A DNA stretch of 64,000 nucleotides, taken from Candidatus Poribacteria bacterium (lineage in GTDB: Bacteria; Poribacteria; WGA-4E; WGA-3G). Location of the stretch: the NCBI GenBank assembly GCA_012270865.1, contig JAAXHL010000051.1, forward strand, positions 83,396 through 147,395, read 5' to 3'. Shown piece by piece: positions 8,588 through 17,201 of this stretch. Under the pieces are notes generated by a model. The model saw only the letters and a program-made list of their open reading frames with translations. It was not told where the DNA came from and did no database searches. Each line of letters begins with the position of its first letter. Positions within the stretch are counted from its first letter, which is position 1. The position numbers were made by a program, and so were the translations under genes.

Positions 8588-10084
8588 GTGTTGTGGTTGA
8601 ATCGGCAAATTATTCCAAGGTATACGACCACCCGTTTGATATTCGTTTACTTCGTCGTTGGTTTGGGGATGCTGATATTTGGATTTGCCTATTACAACCA
8701 GCAGATCTCGCAGCTGGATGCTGATATAGAGGCACAGATAGACATCTTCGCAAATCTCGCAGAGGTGCTTCCGAGTGTCGAAAATCGGGATTTACAACAG
8801 AAACTCAATGAAATCGTAAAACAGGAATCATCTGCTAAAAATAGAGCACGCGCCTTTTCATTTATTATTACCGACGCAGAAGGGAACCCCATCGTCACGC
8901 GCGGGGTTGACCCGAAATTAGACGAAAAAATCGATAGTTTGGATATAACTGTCAACGAAAATGTCGAAAATTCGTTGACACTAGATGAAAAGACTTTGCT
9001 ACGATCAACATTGGCGCGCATGAAGGAGCGGAATCCACCACGCAGGATACCCATGCTCCTCGAGGATAGACAACTAAAAGGATACGTTTACTACGGTGAT
9101 GCGGACCCCAGTGAGATGGCACACCTACCGTTTGTGATAACCGATACTGCTGGCGTACCACAGAAATGGCAGATATGGGGCGAGGTCGTTACTGACGATA
9201 AGGCAACCCCACAGGAACGCGAACGCGCTGAAATCTTCGTTCAGAACGCACCCGCATCCTCAATGATTGTAACAACGCCAGAGATGCACAACGGCTATTT
9301 TTATTACGAGAGCAAACCTTACTATGGCTTGGTCGTGCCTTTCATCGTACCTCTCGTCTTATTACTATTTGGAGTTGTCTGTTTTTTGGTCTACCAGCGG
9401 ATAAAATCTTATGAACATTCGGCAATTTGGGGCGGTTTAGCCAAGGAGACAGCACATCAACTCGGAACACCCATCTCCTCGCTGATCGCATGGACAGAAC
9501 TCTTGTGTGAACGCAGCAGATCGAAAGATGATGAAACGCTCGTTGAACTTGCCGAAAGTATGCAAAATGACCTCGAGCGTCTGCAGAAAACAACCGCACG
9601 TTTCGGTATGATAGGCACACAGCCGCCCCTAACTCAAGTGAAATTAGACCAAGTATTTGAAGAAGTACGAACCTATTTTGAGAAACGGCTACCACATATC
9701 AATCGTCGCGTCGAAATTCAATTAATACACCGGCAGATACCACCTGTCCTCGCAAACGCACAGTTGTTACATTGGGTGTTTGAAAACCTCATTCGCAACT
9801 CGTTGGACGCTATGGATAAAACCGAAGGATGGATTCAGATTGAACCGACGTACGATAATCGATACAGGCGTATTGTGGTACGGTATGCCGACAACGGATG
9901 CGGTATAGACCGCAAAAATCAACAAAAAATCTTTGAACCGGGGATGTCTACGAAGACACACGGGTGGGGACTCGGATTAACGGTAGTACAGCGTATTATT
10001 CGTGAATATCATCACGGCAACATCCGTATGGTTAAAACGAGTCCTGAAGGTACGACTTTTGAAATTCGGTTGCCGGTCGCGTAA
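8588..10084 (+). CDS. Membrane sensor histidine kinase (PorY-like candidate)
   Basis: 498 residues from GTG 8588, chosen because CGGAGGAAG lies 4-5 bases upstream. TM1 is about residues 13-35 and TM2 about 248-268, leaving a roughly 210-residue periplasmic sensor. The H-box has the phosphoacceptor His near 290 in KETAHQLGTPISSL. The catalytic domain is complete: N box NLIRNSLDAM (about 405), DNGCGI, FEPGMSTK and GWGLGL (about 460). The AHQLGTPISS form of the H-box is one I associate with Bacteroidetes-type kinases. The response regulator-PglZ gene starts 101 bases downstream, so the two very probably form a pair. Confidence 0.88.
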   Translation: MLWLNRQIIPRYTTTRLIFVYFVVGLGMLIFGFAYYNQQISQLDADIEAQIDIFANLAEVLPSVENRDLQQKLNEIVKQESSAKNRARAFSFIITDAEGNPIVTRGVDPKLDEKIDSLDITVNENVENSLTLDEKTLLRSTLARMKERNPPRRIPMLLEDRQLKGYVYYGDADPSEMAHLPFVITDTAGVPQKWQIWGEVVTDDKATPQERERAEIFVQNAPASSMIVTTPEMHNGYFYYESKPYYGLVVPFIVPLVLLLFGVVCFLVYQRIKSYEHSAIWGGLAKETAHQLGTPISSLIAWTELLCERSRSKDDETLVELAESMQNDLERLQKTTARFGMIGTQPPLTQVKLDQVFEEVRTYFEKRLPHINRRVEIQLIHRQIPPVLANAQLLHWVFENLIRNSLDAMDKTEGWIQIEPTYDNRYRRIVVRYADNGCGIDRKNQQKIFEPGMSTKTHGWGLGLTVVQRIIREYHHGNIRMVKTSPEGTTFEIRLPVA

Positions 10085-10185
10085 ATCCGAATTAACGTCC
10101 GATTATTGAGAAGGCAGAATGCAGGTTCTGTTTTACTTTCCTAATTCAGGTAATTTTCGTGGCGTACCGCAACCGCACTGTATGA

Positions 10186-11760
10186 ATGAGCTTTAGTATG
10201 GCCCACCACATTTTATGGATTGATGATGAAATAGAAGCGTTACAACCGCACATTCTCGTGCTACGTGAACGCGGTTATACCGTCACGCCTGTTACAAACG
10301 GCGAGGACGGTGTCGCACTTCTAACAAACGCCGACACGCAGTATAGTGCTATTCTACTTGACCAGGTGATGCCCGGTAAAGATGGAATGGCGACGCTTGA
10401 TGCCATCCGATCCGTTAACTCACAAATCCCCGTCATTCTTGTCACCCAATCCAGCGATGAACAGTTTGTCGAGGTCGCCCTCGGTAAACAAGTAACAGAT
10501 TTCTTGGTAAAACCGATCGGGGTCGCACAGGTCGTTTCAACACTGAAACGTATCCTTGATCAGTCCCAACTCGTCGTAGATCAAATTCCGAGCCGGTATA
10601 CCTTAGATTTCAATACTATCCGTTCAACGAAGGAAGCAGCACCAACATGGCAAGATTGGGTTGATATCTATGTTAAGTTGTTGCAGTGGGATTTAGTGTC
10701 TGAGAAATTAGCCGATGGCGGCTTAGAAGAAACCCATCTCGCACAAAAGAAGGAGTGCAACACCGAATTCTCCGATTTTGTCGAGGCGAATTACCGAGAT
10801 TGGGTCGCCGGGAGCCCAGACGCACCACCCCTATCTGTTAATGTTTTAGACCGACACGTTATTCCACTGCTTGAAGCCGGAAAATCTGTCTATTTTATTG
10901 TGGTTGACTGCTTTCGATTGGATCACTGGATGGCAGTTGAATCACTCTTATACCCTTATTTTTCTATTAAACGCGAATATAGTTTTTCGATACTACCGAG
11001 TGCGACCATGTATTCACGGAACGCACTGTTCAGTGGGTTGTTTCCCGCCGAAATCGCAGAACGCTACCCAGACTACTGGCAGGAGGAATCGGATGGCGAT
11101 ACAAGCACAAACCGCTATGAACGACAACTCCTAACGGAACATCTCAAGCGCAGAGGTATCAAACTGAAGACCAATCCCCAATATTTCAAGATTTTCGACG
11201 TGCGCGGCGGGAATACCTACAAAAAACGCGTCGCCGCAAATACGCAGGTCGGTCTCTCAGCATTGGTCGTCAACTTTGTTGATATCTTAACACATCAGCG
11301 TTCACAGTCCGATGTATTGCAACAACTGGCACCGGACGAATCCGCTTTTCGGGCACTCGCACGTTCATGGTTCGCGCATTCCGTACTATTTGAGGTGTTG
11401 CGCATGGTTGCAGCACAGGAGGCAACTGTTGTCCTGACAAGCGACCACGGCTCCGTCTTTTGCAACCGCGCAACCCGAGCACGTGGGAATCGAGACACAA
11501 CCACCAGCCTACGGTTCAAAATTGGGACGAACCTCGGATGCGATGAAACCGAAGCCATACGACTCCATGAGCCAGAGGAATACAGACTTCCCGCCGAAAC
11601 ACCAAGTAAAAACTATATTCTCGCAAAAGACGATTACTATTTCGTCTATCCAAACGATTTTTATAAATATAAACGGCAGTTTCAAGGAGGGTTCCAGCAC
11701 GGTGGTATTTCAATGGGCGAACTCATAACACCCGTTGTAACACTGACACCGAGGCTATAA
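10186..11760 (+). CDS. porX: PorX-like response regulator with PglZ phosphodiesterase domain
   Basis: 524 residues from ATG 10186 (an ATG at 10198 is equally possible). The receiver domain (about 1-130) has DDE at 13-15, phosphoacceptor Asp59 in ILLDQVMPGKDG, a T/S switch in VTQSS and Lys in FLVKPIG. There is no DNA-binding domain. The C-terminal part is an alkaline-phosphatase-fold PglZ domain with the metal and nucleophile set intact: DCFRLDHW (about 241), PSATMYS (Thr about 274), TSDHGS (about 420) and QHGG (about 505). This is the architecture of PorX, which in Porphyromonas regulates type IX secretion, and whose PglZ domain has been reported to cleave oligonucleotides. Assignment to the secretion role here is inference. 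Confidence 0.87.
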   Translation: MSFSMAHHILWIDDEIEALQPHILVLRERGYTVTPVTNGEDGVALLTNADTQYSAILLDQVMPGKDGMATLDAIRSVNSQIPVILVTQSSDEQFVEVALGKQVTDFLVKPIGVAQVVSTLKRILDQSQLVVDQIPSRYTLDFNTIRSTKEAAPTWQDWVDIYVKLLQWDLVSEKLADGGLEETHLAQKKECNTEFSDFVEANYRDWVAGSPDAPPLSVNVLDRHVIPLLEAGKSVYFIVVDCFRLDHWMAVESLLYPYFSIKREYSFSILPSATMYSRNALFSGLFPAEIAERYPDYWQEESDGDTSTNRYERQLLTEHLKRRGIKLKTNPQYFKIFDVRGGNTYKKRVAANTQVGLSALVVNFVDILTHQRSQSDVLQQLAPDESAFRALARSWFAHSVLFEVLRMVAAQEATVVLTSDHGSVFCNRATRARGNRDTTTSLRFKIGTNLGCDETEAIRLHEPEEYRLPAETPSKNYILAKDDYYFVYPNDFYKYKRQFQGGFQHGGISMGELITPVVTLTPRL

Positions 11761-12016
11761 GACGCAGCTCGCATGTTCAGATCGAATAGAGGTAGCACAT
11801 TACGCTATCATTTATACCAAATTCAACTTACTATTTTAAACGTTGAAACACCGAAATATCGGCTCACGATACGGTAATTTGGTACCACTCCCACTGGGGG
11901 CAACCGCACACTCGACGCTATTTTATAAAGCCCTCACTGCTTTTTGCAACGCTGCCGATTTTGACATGACTATTAACCGTAGTGCCTCTTCTGATAAGGC
12001 ACAACAGGAGGTAATA
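11761..12016. other. Leader region before RNase G
   Basis: 256 bases with no convincing gene. The frame of RNase G is open back to 11843 but that stretch looks unlike the family. Probably a long 5' leader; no clear promoter chosen. Confidence 0.4.
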
Positions 12017-13600
12017 ATGGAAAAGGAAATACTTATTTCCGATGACGCGTATGAAACGCGCTGTGCGGTACTTGAGGAGGGGATGCTGAATGAAATTTAT
12101 ATTGAACGCAAAGCAGCAACGCAGACATTGGGTAATATCTATAAAGGAAGAGTCGAAAATGTTTTACCCGGAATGCAGGTGGCTTTCGTTGATATCGGAT
12201 TAAACCGACACGCTTTTTTGCATATTTCTGACATCAAATTCGAGAGTATTAACGGAGATGAAATGGATGATGAAAACCCAGATAAAAACCGAGGCGCAAG
12301 TAAGAATGCCGATACTTTAGATCTAAAGGCAAAGTTAGGTAAATTGTCGCGTGGTGGACGCGGATTCCCTTTTCTTATCAGCGACCTCATCTCCAAAAAA
12401 GAAGAACTTCTCGTACAAGTCGGAAAAGAGCCAATCGGCACAAAGGGCGCACGGGTCACCAGTAACATAACACTCCCAGGACGCTATGTCGTCTACATGC
12501 CGAACTCTTCTAATATCGGGGTGTCCCGGCGGATTGAGTCTGCCACTGAGCGAGACAGGCTACGCAACATGGCGAAAACCATTAAGGCGGATGTTGAGGG
12601 CGGCTTTATTATTCGGACAGCCGCCGAAGGCTTGAGTGAACCCGAATTTGCAGCCGAAATCCGGTACCTCATCAAACAGTGGGTGGATACTTGTGAACAC
12701 GCACGCCGGAAATCAGCACCCTCTCTCATCAGCGAAGACCTAAGCTTTACAAATCGGATCGTCCGAGATATGTTGACCAAAAACGTCAAGCAGCTCCTCA
12801 TTGACTCAAAAACCGGATATCAGGAGACAATGGATTATGTGTCCTCTGTTATGCCAGACTTGAAGCCCAGGGTATCCCTCTATAAAGATGCCGCACCCAC
12901 GCTCTTTGAGGCTTATGGCGTAGAACGCGCACTCAAGGAAGCACTCAGTGAGAAAATATGGCTTAAGTGTGGTGGGCATATCATCATCCAACAGACTGAA
13001 GCCATGGTCTCAATTGATGTTAATACCGGACGGTTCGTCGGGAAATCTGACCCAGACAATACCATCCTCAGCGCAAATCTTGAGGCAGTCGAAGAAGTCG
13101 TCCGACAAATTCAACTCCGAGACCTGGGCGGGATTATTGTCGTTGATTTCATTGATATGGAAGAAGCATCGCACCGAAAGCGAGTCTTTAAAATGCTACA
13201 GGAGGCACTCCGAAAGGACCGTGCCCGCACCAATATCCTTCATTTCTCAGACTTAGGACTGGTTGAGATGACACGTCAACGCACCCGTCCAAGCCTCTCT
13301 ACCCTATTGAAGGAAGAATGTCCTTACTGCGACGGACACGGCACCGTGCTTTCTATTGAAACCGTTGTCATCCAGCTACTTCGCGCTATTAAAGCAGCAC
13401 ATAACCAGACCAAGCACTCGAAATTGCGCGTTATCGCTAACGACTATGTCCTTTCGCATATTAAGTCACAAATGTCGCATAAACTCGGTGAACTCAAAAA
13501 GTCGTTAGAATTAGATTTAACGCTCGAATCTGATCCCGATCTGCACCTCGAAGATTATCGCATCTTCGTCGGCGGCGGCGAAGAAATCTTCCTTGATTAA
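12017..13600 (+). CDS. rng: Ribonuclease G/E family endoribonuclease
   Basis: 527 residues from ATG 12017, chosen because a perfect AGGAGG lies 5 bases upstream and the protein then begins in the family's normal way. It cleaves single-stranded RNA in rRNA maturation and mRNA decay. The S1 domain starts at LGNIYKGRVENVLPGMQVAF with an insertion of about 35 polar residues. The catalytic part has IDVNTGRFVG (about 333) and IIVVDFIDM (about 374), which hold the magnesium-binding Asp residues, then the zinc-link Cys pair in CPYCDGHG. The size fits RNase G rather than full-length RNase E. It lies directly upstream of rplU-rpmA, as is common. Confidence 0.92.
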   Translation: MEKEILISDDAYETRCAVLEEGMLNEIYIERKAATQTLGNIYKGRVENVLPGMQVAFVDIGLNRHAFLHISDIKFESINGDEMDDENPDKNRGASKNADTLDLKAKLGKLSRGGRGFPFLISDLISKKEELLVQVGKEPIGTKGARVTSNITLPGRYVVYMPNSSNIGVSRRIESATERDRLRNMAKTIKADVEGGFIIRTAAEGLSEPEFAAEIRYLIKQWVDTCEHARRKSAPSLISEDLSFTNRIVRDMLTKNVKQLLIDSKTGYQETMDYVSSVMPDLKPRVSLYKDAAPTLFEAYGVERALKEALSEKIWLKCGGHIIIQQTEAMVSIDVNTGRFVGKSDPDNTILSANLEAVEEVVRQIQLRDLGGIIVVDFIDMEEASHRKRVFKMLQEALRKDRARTNILHFSDLGLVEMTRQRTRPSLSTLLKEECPYCDGHGTVLSIETVVIQLLRAIKAAHNQTKHSKLRVIANDYVLSHIKSQMSHKLGELKKSLELDLTLESDPDLHLEDYRIFVGGGEEIFLD

Positions 13601-13656
13601 GGCGAAGGTGTAGTCTCTTTGCTTCACAAGAACTTTTCTTTCGTCAATCGTAATGC

Positions 13657-13675
13657 TGCTGACAAAATGTCAGCA
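13657..13675. promoter_or_regulatory. Inverted repeat just upstream of the rplU promoter
   Basis: A perfect 8-base dyad TGCTGACA-AAA-TGTCAGCA ends 4 bases before the -35 box of the rplU promoter. It has no T-run, so it may be an operator or a weak hairpin after rng. Confidence 0.5.
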
Positions 13676-13679
13676 TAAG

Positions 13680-13708
13680 TTGACATTGGCGCGTTTTTGC
13701 GGTATAAT
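13680..13708 (+). promoter_or_regulatory. Consensus sigma70 promoter of rplU-rpmA
   Basis: TTGACA (13680-13685), exactly 17 bases, TATAAT (13703-13708): a full consensus match, consistent with high expression of ribosomal protein genes. The SD AAAGGAG at 13726 and the ATG at 13745 follow. Confidence 0.9.
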
Positions 13709-13744
13709 TTAAGCAGAAAGGACAGAAAGGAGTAATTTTCAAAA

Positions 13745-14083
13745 ATGTATGCAGTTTTTGCAAGCGGTGGAAAACAGCACCGTGTAGAGGTCGGGAATCT
13801 CATTGATATTGAAAAACTCGATGCAGACATCGGAGAAAGCGTTACATTCCCAACCGTCTTGGCTGTCGTTGATGATGACGGTCAACTACAAGCCGGCTCG
13901 CCTTATCTTGAAAACACCACTGTTACAGGTGAGGTCGTTCAACAGGCACGAGCGAAAAAGATAGTTGTGTTTAAATCGAAACGACGTAAGGGTTATAAAC
14001 GTAAATTAGGACATCGTCAATCTTTTACACGCGTGAAAATTACCGCTATCGGCGCGGTGGAGGAGGAATCTAATGGCTCATAA
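13745..14083 (+). CDS. rplU: 50S ribosomal protein L21
   Basis: 112 residues, normal length. [20 protein letters not shown] is the family N terminus and [20 protein letters not shown] the conserved C-terminal rRNA-binding stretch. A SD, AAAGGAG, precedes the ATG. The 3' end overlaps rpmA by 11 bases, so L21 and L27 are translationally coupled, keeping them at equal amounts. Confidence 0.97.
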   Translation: MYAVFASGGKQHRVEVGNLIDIEKLDADIGESVTFPTVLAVVDDDGQLQAGSPYLENTTVTGEVVQQARAKKIVVFKSKRRKGYKRKLGHRQSFTRVKITAIGAVEEESNGS

Positions 14084-14339
14084 GAAAGGCGGCGGAAGCA
14101 CTCGGAACGGACGCGACACAGTCGGTAAACGGCTCGGTGTCAAAAGGTTTGCTGGAAGCTATGTTACTGCGGGGAGCATCCTCGCCCGGCAGCGCGGGAC
14201 ACACATACATGCCGGGAACAACGTCGGAGTCGGAAGCGACTATACGCTCTACTCGAAAATTGATGGATACGTACAGTTTGAACGGAAAGACAAATATCGT
14301 CGGAAGGTGAGCGTCTATACAGAGCGTCCTGAATATTAG
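14073..14339 (+). CDS. rpmA: 50S ribosomal protein L27
   Basis: 88 residues. The N terminus [20 protein letters not shown] is the flexible tail that reaches the peptidyl-transferase centre; there is no Firmicutes-type cleavable extension. [20 protein letters not shown] is the family core. GGAGGAGG within rplU provides the SD. The obgE gene that often follows is absent; a terminator comes next. Confidence 0.97.
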   Translation: MAHKKGGGSTRNGRDTVGKRLGVKRFAGSYVTAGSILARQRGTHIHAGNNVGVGSDYTLYSKIDGYVQFERKDKYRRKVSVYTERPEY

Positions 14340-14371
14340 CGCAGGCATCCGCAACAGGAACGAATGACCAG

Positions 14372-14423
14372 AAGCCTCGCCTTAGGGGGTCGCATCCCGC
14401 ACCACCCGAGCGAGGCTTTTTTA
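14372..14423 (+). terminator. Intrinsic terminator of the rng-rplU-rpmA unit
   Basis: A 9-base stem AAGCCTCGC/GCGAGGCTT with a roughly 29-base loop is followed by TTTTTT. It lies about 33 bases after rpmA. Confidence 0.75.
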
Positions 14424-14472
14424 ATCTAAATAACCCCGCAAATCTTTGGGTGTCCAATTATATTGTTGACTG

Positions 14473-14652
14473 CAGGCGAGGTTTGATGAAGTTTAATTTT
14501 TTAATTCGGTAATTCCGATTTTCCCCAGGCCCGGTAGGTGCGGTTTCTAACCGCACCGGATTTCTAAAAGAAATTACCGATTTATTTTTTGAAACTTCAT
14601 GTAACCTCGCCCAATTACCGATTTATTTTCTTAAACTTCATGTAACCCCGCC
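14473..14652. repeat. Nested palindromic interspersed repeat, copy A
   Basis: The outer arms GCGAGGTT-TGATGAAGTTT and AAACTTCATGTAACCTCGC are inverted copies. Inside them AATTCGGTAATTCC pairs with AAATTACCGA, and the centre GGTGCGGTTTCTAACCGCACC is itself a palindrome. The right arm is present twice in tandem. Related copies occur at 20093, 30229, 32903, 50490 and 54507. Confidence 0.85.
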
Positions 14653-14716
14653 ACTGTAAAAGTAATTACAGGATTCACTATGATTGTTGACTTTAAGATA
14701 AATAGGAAAATCAATT

Positions 14717-15121
14717 ATGAGATGGATAACCTGTTTCATCGCAATAACAATGGTACTCGGCTGCGGCGGTGAATTACAACAACTCGCCGTTGAGACAATG
14801 CAAAACGCAAACGTCGCAATCTCGTCCGCAGACGCTGTCGGCGCACAAGTGTCCGCAGGGACACCCTTCCGAGCCGCACAGGAGATGTTGACCGCCTCCG
14901 AAGATGCTATGAATACAGGCGATGCTGAACGCGCATATCGGCTTGCACTCCGCGCATATCTACATGCACGAATCGCAACTGAAACCGCTATCGCTCTTCG
15001 TGAAGAAGCAGTCGTTAAAGAAGCACAGGCACAACTGACGCTCAGCGAGGAGAATGTCGCTGAAGTGCTGCAGCGACTTCAGACAGCAAGAGAAGAATTT
15101 AATGCCTTAAGAAGCGATTAA
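14717..15121 (+). CDS. Small helical lipoprotein (DUF4398-like)
   Basis: 134 residues. A short signal peptide ends in the lipobox VLGC (Cys 16), so it should be lipid-anchored in the envelope. The mature part is almost wholly helical and Ala/Glu-rich (SAGTPFRAAQEMLTASEDAMNTGDAERAYRLALRAYLHARIA), which matches the DUF4398 pattern. It is followed 32 bases later by a larger lipoprotein of the same helical type with an OmpA domain; the two probably work in the same envelope structure. Function unknown. Confidence 0.75.
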   Translation: MRWITCFIAITMVLGCGGELQQLAVETMQNANVAISSADAVGAQVSAGTPFRAAQEMLTASEDAMNTGDAERAYRLALRAYLHARIATETAIALREEAVVKEAQAQLTLSEENVAEVLQRLQTAREEFNALRSD

Positions 15122-15153
15122 GAAAATTTAGCTGCACGTTTGAGGGTGAACTC

Positions 15154-16803
15154 ATGAAATTCTACGGATGGCTATTTCTATGTATTTGCTTTGTCGTCTT
15201 TGGATGCACAAAACCAGAGATTAATGAAATCATGCTTGAGACACAGTTTCAAGACGCACAGCAGGCAATTAATGACGCAGCCACAGTGCAAGCGGAGGTT
15301 TTGGTACCAGAGGAATTCGGACGTGCCGTCAAACTCTTGAGTTTCGCACGTGATTCCCACGAAAAAGGAGACCTCGCACAGAGCGCAGAGTTCGCATATC
15401 AGGCGGAATTAGTCGCACAGATCGCCATCGCGAAAACACGACAGCATCACGCAAGAGAGCAGGTCGTTAACATACGAGAACAGATCTACCAACAGATCAT
15501 TACGGCACATGAACACGAACTCGAAATCGCAAGCCTCCATCAGGCAATCACGGAGGTACAACTCGCTCTCGCCAAAAGCGCACATAATACCGGCGAACAG
15601 CAGCAAGCAGAACTTCTAAAAGAAATCGATGAGTTAGAGACACAGTTACGCCAAGCCACACTGCGGGCACCCATCAAAACTTCCGAATCGCTTGTGAACA
15701 TCGCAGTCGAAATCTTTCCCGCTATTAAAAATGGTGCGGACTATGAGCGAACCCAAGCCGCAATCGCATCCGCATCCGGTTTAATTGAACGTGAAGCGTT
15801 TACCGAGGCGGAAACTGCTATCGCTGACGTAGAGACCCTCGTAAACAGTCTTTACCAACTTGCAGTACAAAATCAGCAGGCGGAGACGGCGGCAGAAATG
15901 GACGCTCGCATCGCAATCGCACAGGTCGAGGTTATCCTCCAACGGGCCCAAATCCTCAACGCCAGGCAGCATTCACCCAAGCAGTTCCAAGAAACCAGCA
16001 CGCAGCTCCAAAAGGCGAAACAACAATTTGATGTAGGACGTTATGAACAGGCAAAGCAGACGGCTGAACAAGCACAACAGATGGCAGACGCAGTTGTCGC
16101 AACAGCCGAAGCAAAGGAATACCTGCAACGCGCACAACAGGAATTAAGCGCACTGATAGCACGCGCAGAACAAGCTGTTGAGAGTGTCGGGAAAAATATG
16201 GCAGCACAAGAAAAAACGCAGGTACCCCAACTTGAACCCCAACTTTACAAACTCGCTGATTCCGCTTATAAAAAAGCCATATCTGCTCTCGCATCTAAAG
16301 AATATCAGACCGCTATTGATGCCGCAAAAGAGGCAGACGATTACCTGCAACGCGCTATCACAAACGCAGTACAAGCCACATCAGCGAAGTCGGAACTCGC
16401 CACCGCTTCAAGACAAGTTCCCAAGGTTACCAACGTCATAGAACAGCGCAATAGCGTACTCGTTCGTATTAATGGGAACGTATTCGCACACGGCAGCACC
16501 CAACTCCAGAAAGAGTTTTTCGGAACTTTCTCGGAAATCGCAAAAGTCCTACGGACAGCCGGGTTCGATAACTATCCTGTCCATATTGAGGTACACACAA
16601 GCTCCTTGGGAGACGCGAACATCAATCAAAATTTGAGTGTAGAGCGCGCAGATACAATCAAAAAGTATCTTATTGATGAAGGTCGAGTACAGGAAAACAG
16701 GATTACCGCACAGGGATTAGGCGAGACGCAACCTATTGCAATTGAAGGAAGCGATAAACAGGAACGAAACCGTAGGATTGATATTATCATCAAAACAAAT
16801 TAG
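15154..16803 (+). CDS. OmpA-like peptidoglycan-associated lipoprotein with DUF4398-like helices
   Basis: 549 residues with a signal peptide and lipobox VFGC (Cys 18). Residues about 25-420 are Ala/Gln/Glu-rich helices with DUF4398-like blocks (for example FGRAVKLLSFARDSHEKGDLAQSAE written in several variants). The C-terminal 110 residues are an OmpA domain: NVFAHGSTQLQ, VHIEVHTSSLGD, NQNLSVERADTIKKYL, ITAQGLGETQPIA and NRRIDIII. This domain binds peptidoglycan in diderm bacteria, so the protein likely ties the outer membrane to the cell wall. It forms a unit with 14717. The SD is GAGGG. Confidence 0.88.
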   Translation: MKFYGWLFLCICFVVFGCTKPEINEIMLETQFQDAQQAINDAATVQAEVLVPEEFGRAVKLLSFARDSHEKGDLAQSAEFAYQAELVAQIAIAKTRQHHAREQVVNIREQIYQQIITAHEHELEIASLHQAITEVQLALAKSAHNTGEQQQAELLKEIDELETQLRQATLRAPIKTSESLVNIAVEIFPAIKNGADYERTQAAIASASGLIEREAFTEAETAIADVETLVNSLYQLAVQNQQAETAAEMDARIAIAQVEVILQRAQILNARQHSPKQFQETSTQLQKAKQQFDVGRYEQAKQTAEQAQQMADAVVATAEAKEYLQRAQQELSALIARAEQAVESVGKNMAAQEKTQVPQLEPQLYKLADSAYKKAISALASKEYQTAIDAAKEADDYLQRAITNAVQATSAKSELATASRQVPKVTNVIEQRNSVLVRINGNVFAHGSTQLQKEFFGTFSEIAKVLRTAGFDNYPVHIEVHTSSLGDANINQNLSVERADTIKKYLIDEGRVQENRITAQGLGETQPIAIEGSDKQERNRRIDIIIKTN

Positions 16804-16831
16804 ACAGAACTTCCTCAACGCACGTTGCAGT

Positions 16832-16848
16832 CGGGGTTTGTAACCCCG
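16832..16848. repeat. Hairpin repeat CGGGG-TTTGTAA-CCCCG
   Basis: A short palindrome, also seen at 27184, 48498 and 62435. It lies 29 bases after the OmpA lipoprotein stop and may act as a terminator-like structure, but has no long T-run. Confidence 0.55.
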
Positions 16849-16870
16849 TCTTAATGCCTATTAAAATATT

Positions 16871-17158
16871 GTGAAAAACGTAGACCCTTATGTCGTCAAT
16901 CAGATCGCCATGAGCCTGTTTGGAGACAGGTATATTATCATTTACGGGAATACGATTCAGTTCCACAACCACTGCTACCATGTGCGGTGTATTGACACAC
17001 CCGGACACGCGTATCAGGGGTTTTACTATTTAGAGGACGCGAACACAGGTTTGGCTATGTTGAACGATGTTGATTTCGCGCCTCCCGGATCTTATGGCGT
17101 AATTTTCGATGCACAAACCGGGCGTATTATCGGTTCCGAAACAACGCCTAACCACTAA
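16871..17158 (+). CDS. Hypothetical protein, 95 residues
   Basis: Starts at GTG 16871 with no clear SD. Soluble, with many aromatic and beta-prone segments (DRYIIIYGNTIQFHNHCYHV, HAYQGFYYLEDANTG). Two Cys and several His are present but not in a known metal pattern. No family recognised. It lies between the OmpA lipoprotein and guaA. The normal composition and length support it being real; the start is uncertain. Confidence 0.5.
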   Translation: MKNVDPYVVNQIAMSLFGDRYIIIYGNTIQFHNHCYHVRCIDTPGHAYQGFYYLEDANTGLAMLNDVDFAPPGSYGVIFDAQTGRIIGSETTPNH

Positions 17159-17201
17159 AGAAACGGCATTCATACACAGATCGGATGCCGTCTATTGAGA
17201 T

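Noticed and set aside
11843..12016. N-terminal extension of RNase G
   Set aside because: The 58 extra residues lack family resemblance, while ATG 12017 has a perfect AGGAGG SD.
14687..14692. TTGACT as a -35 box for the 14717 lipoprotein
   Set aside because: The matching -10 would lie at the start codon and no TATAAT-like sequence is at the right spacing.
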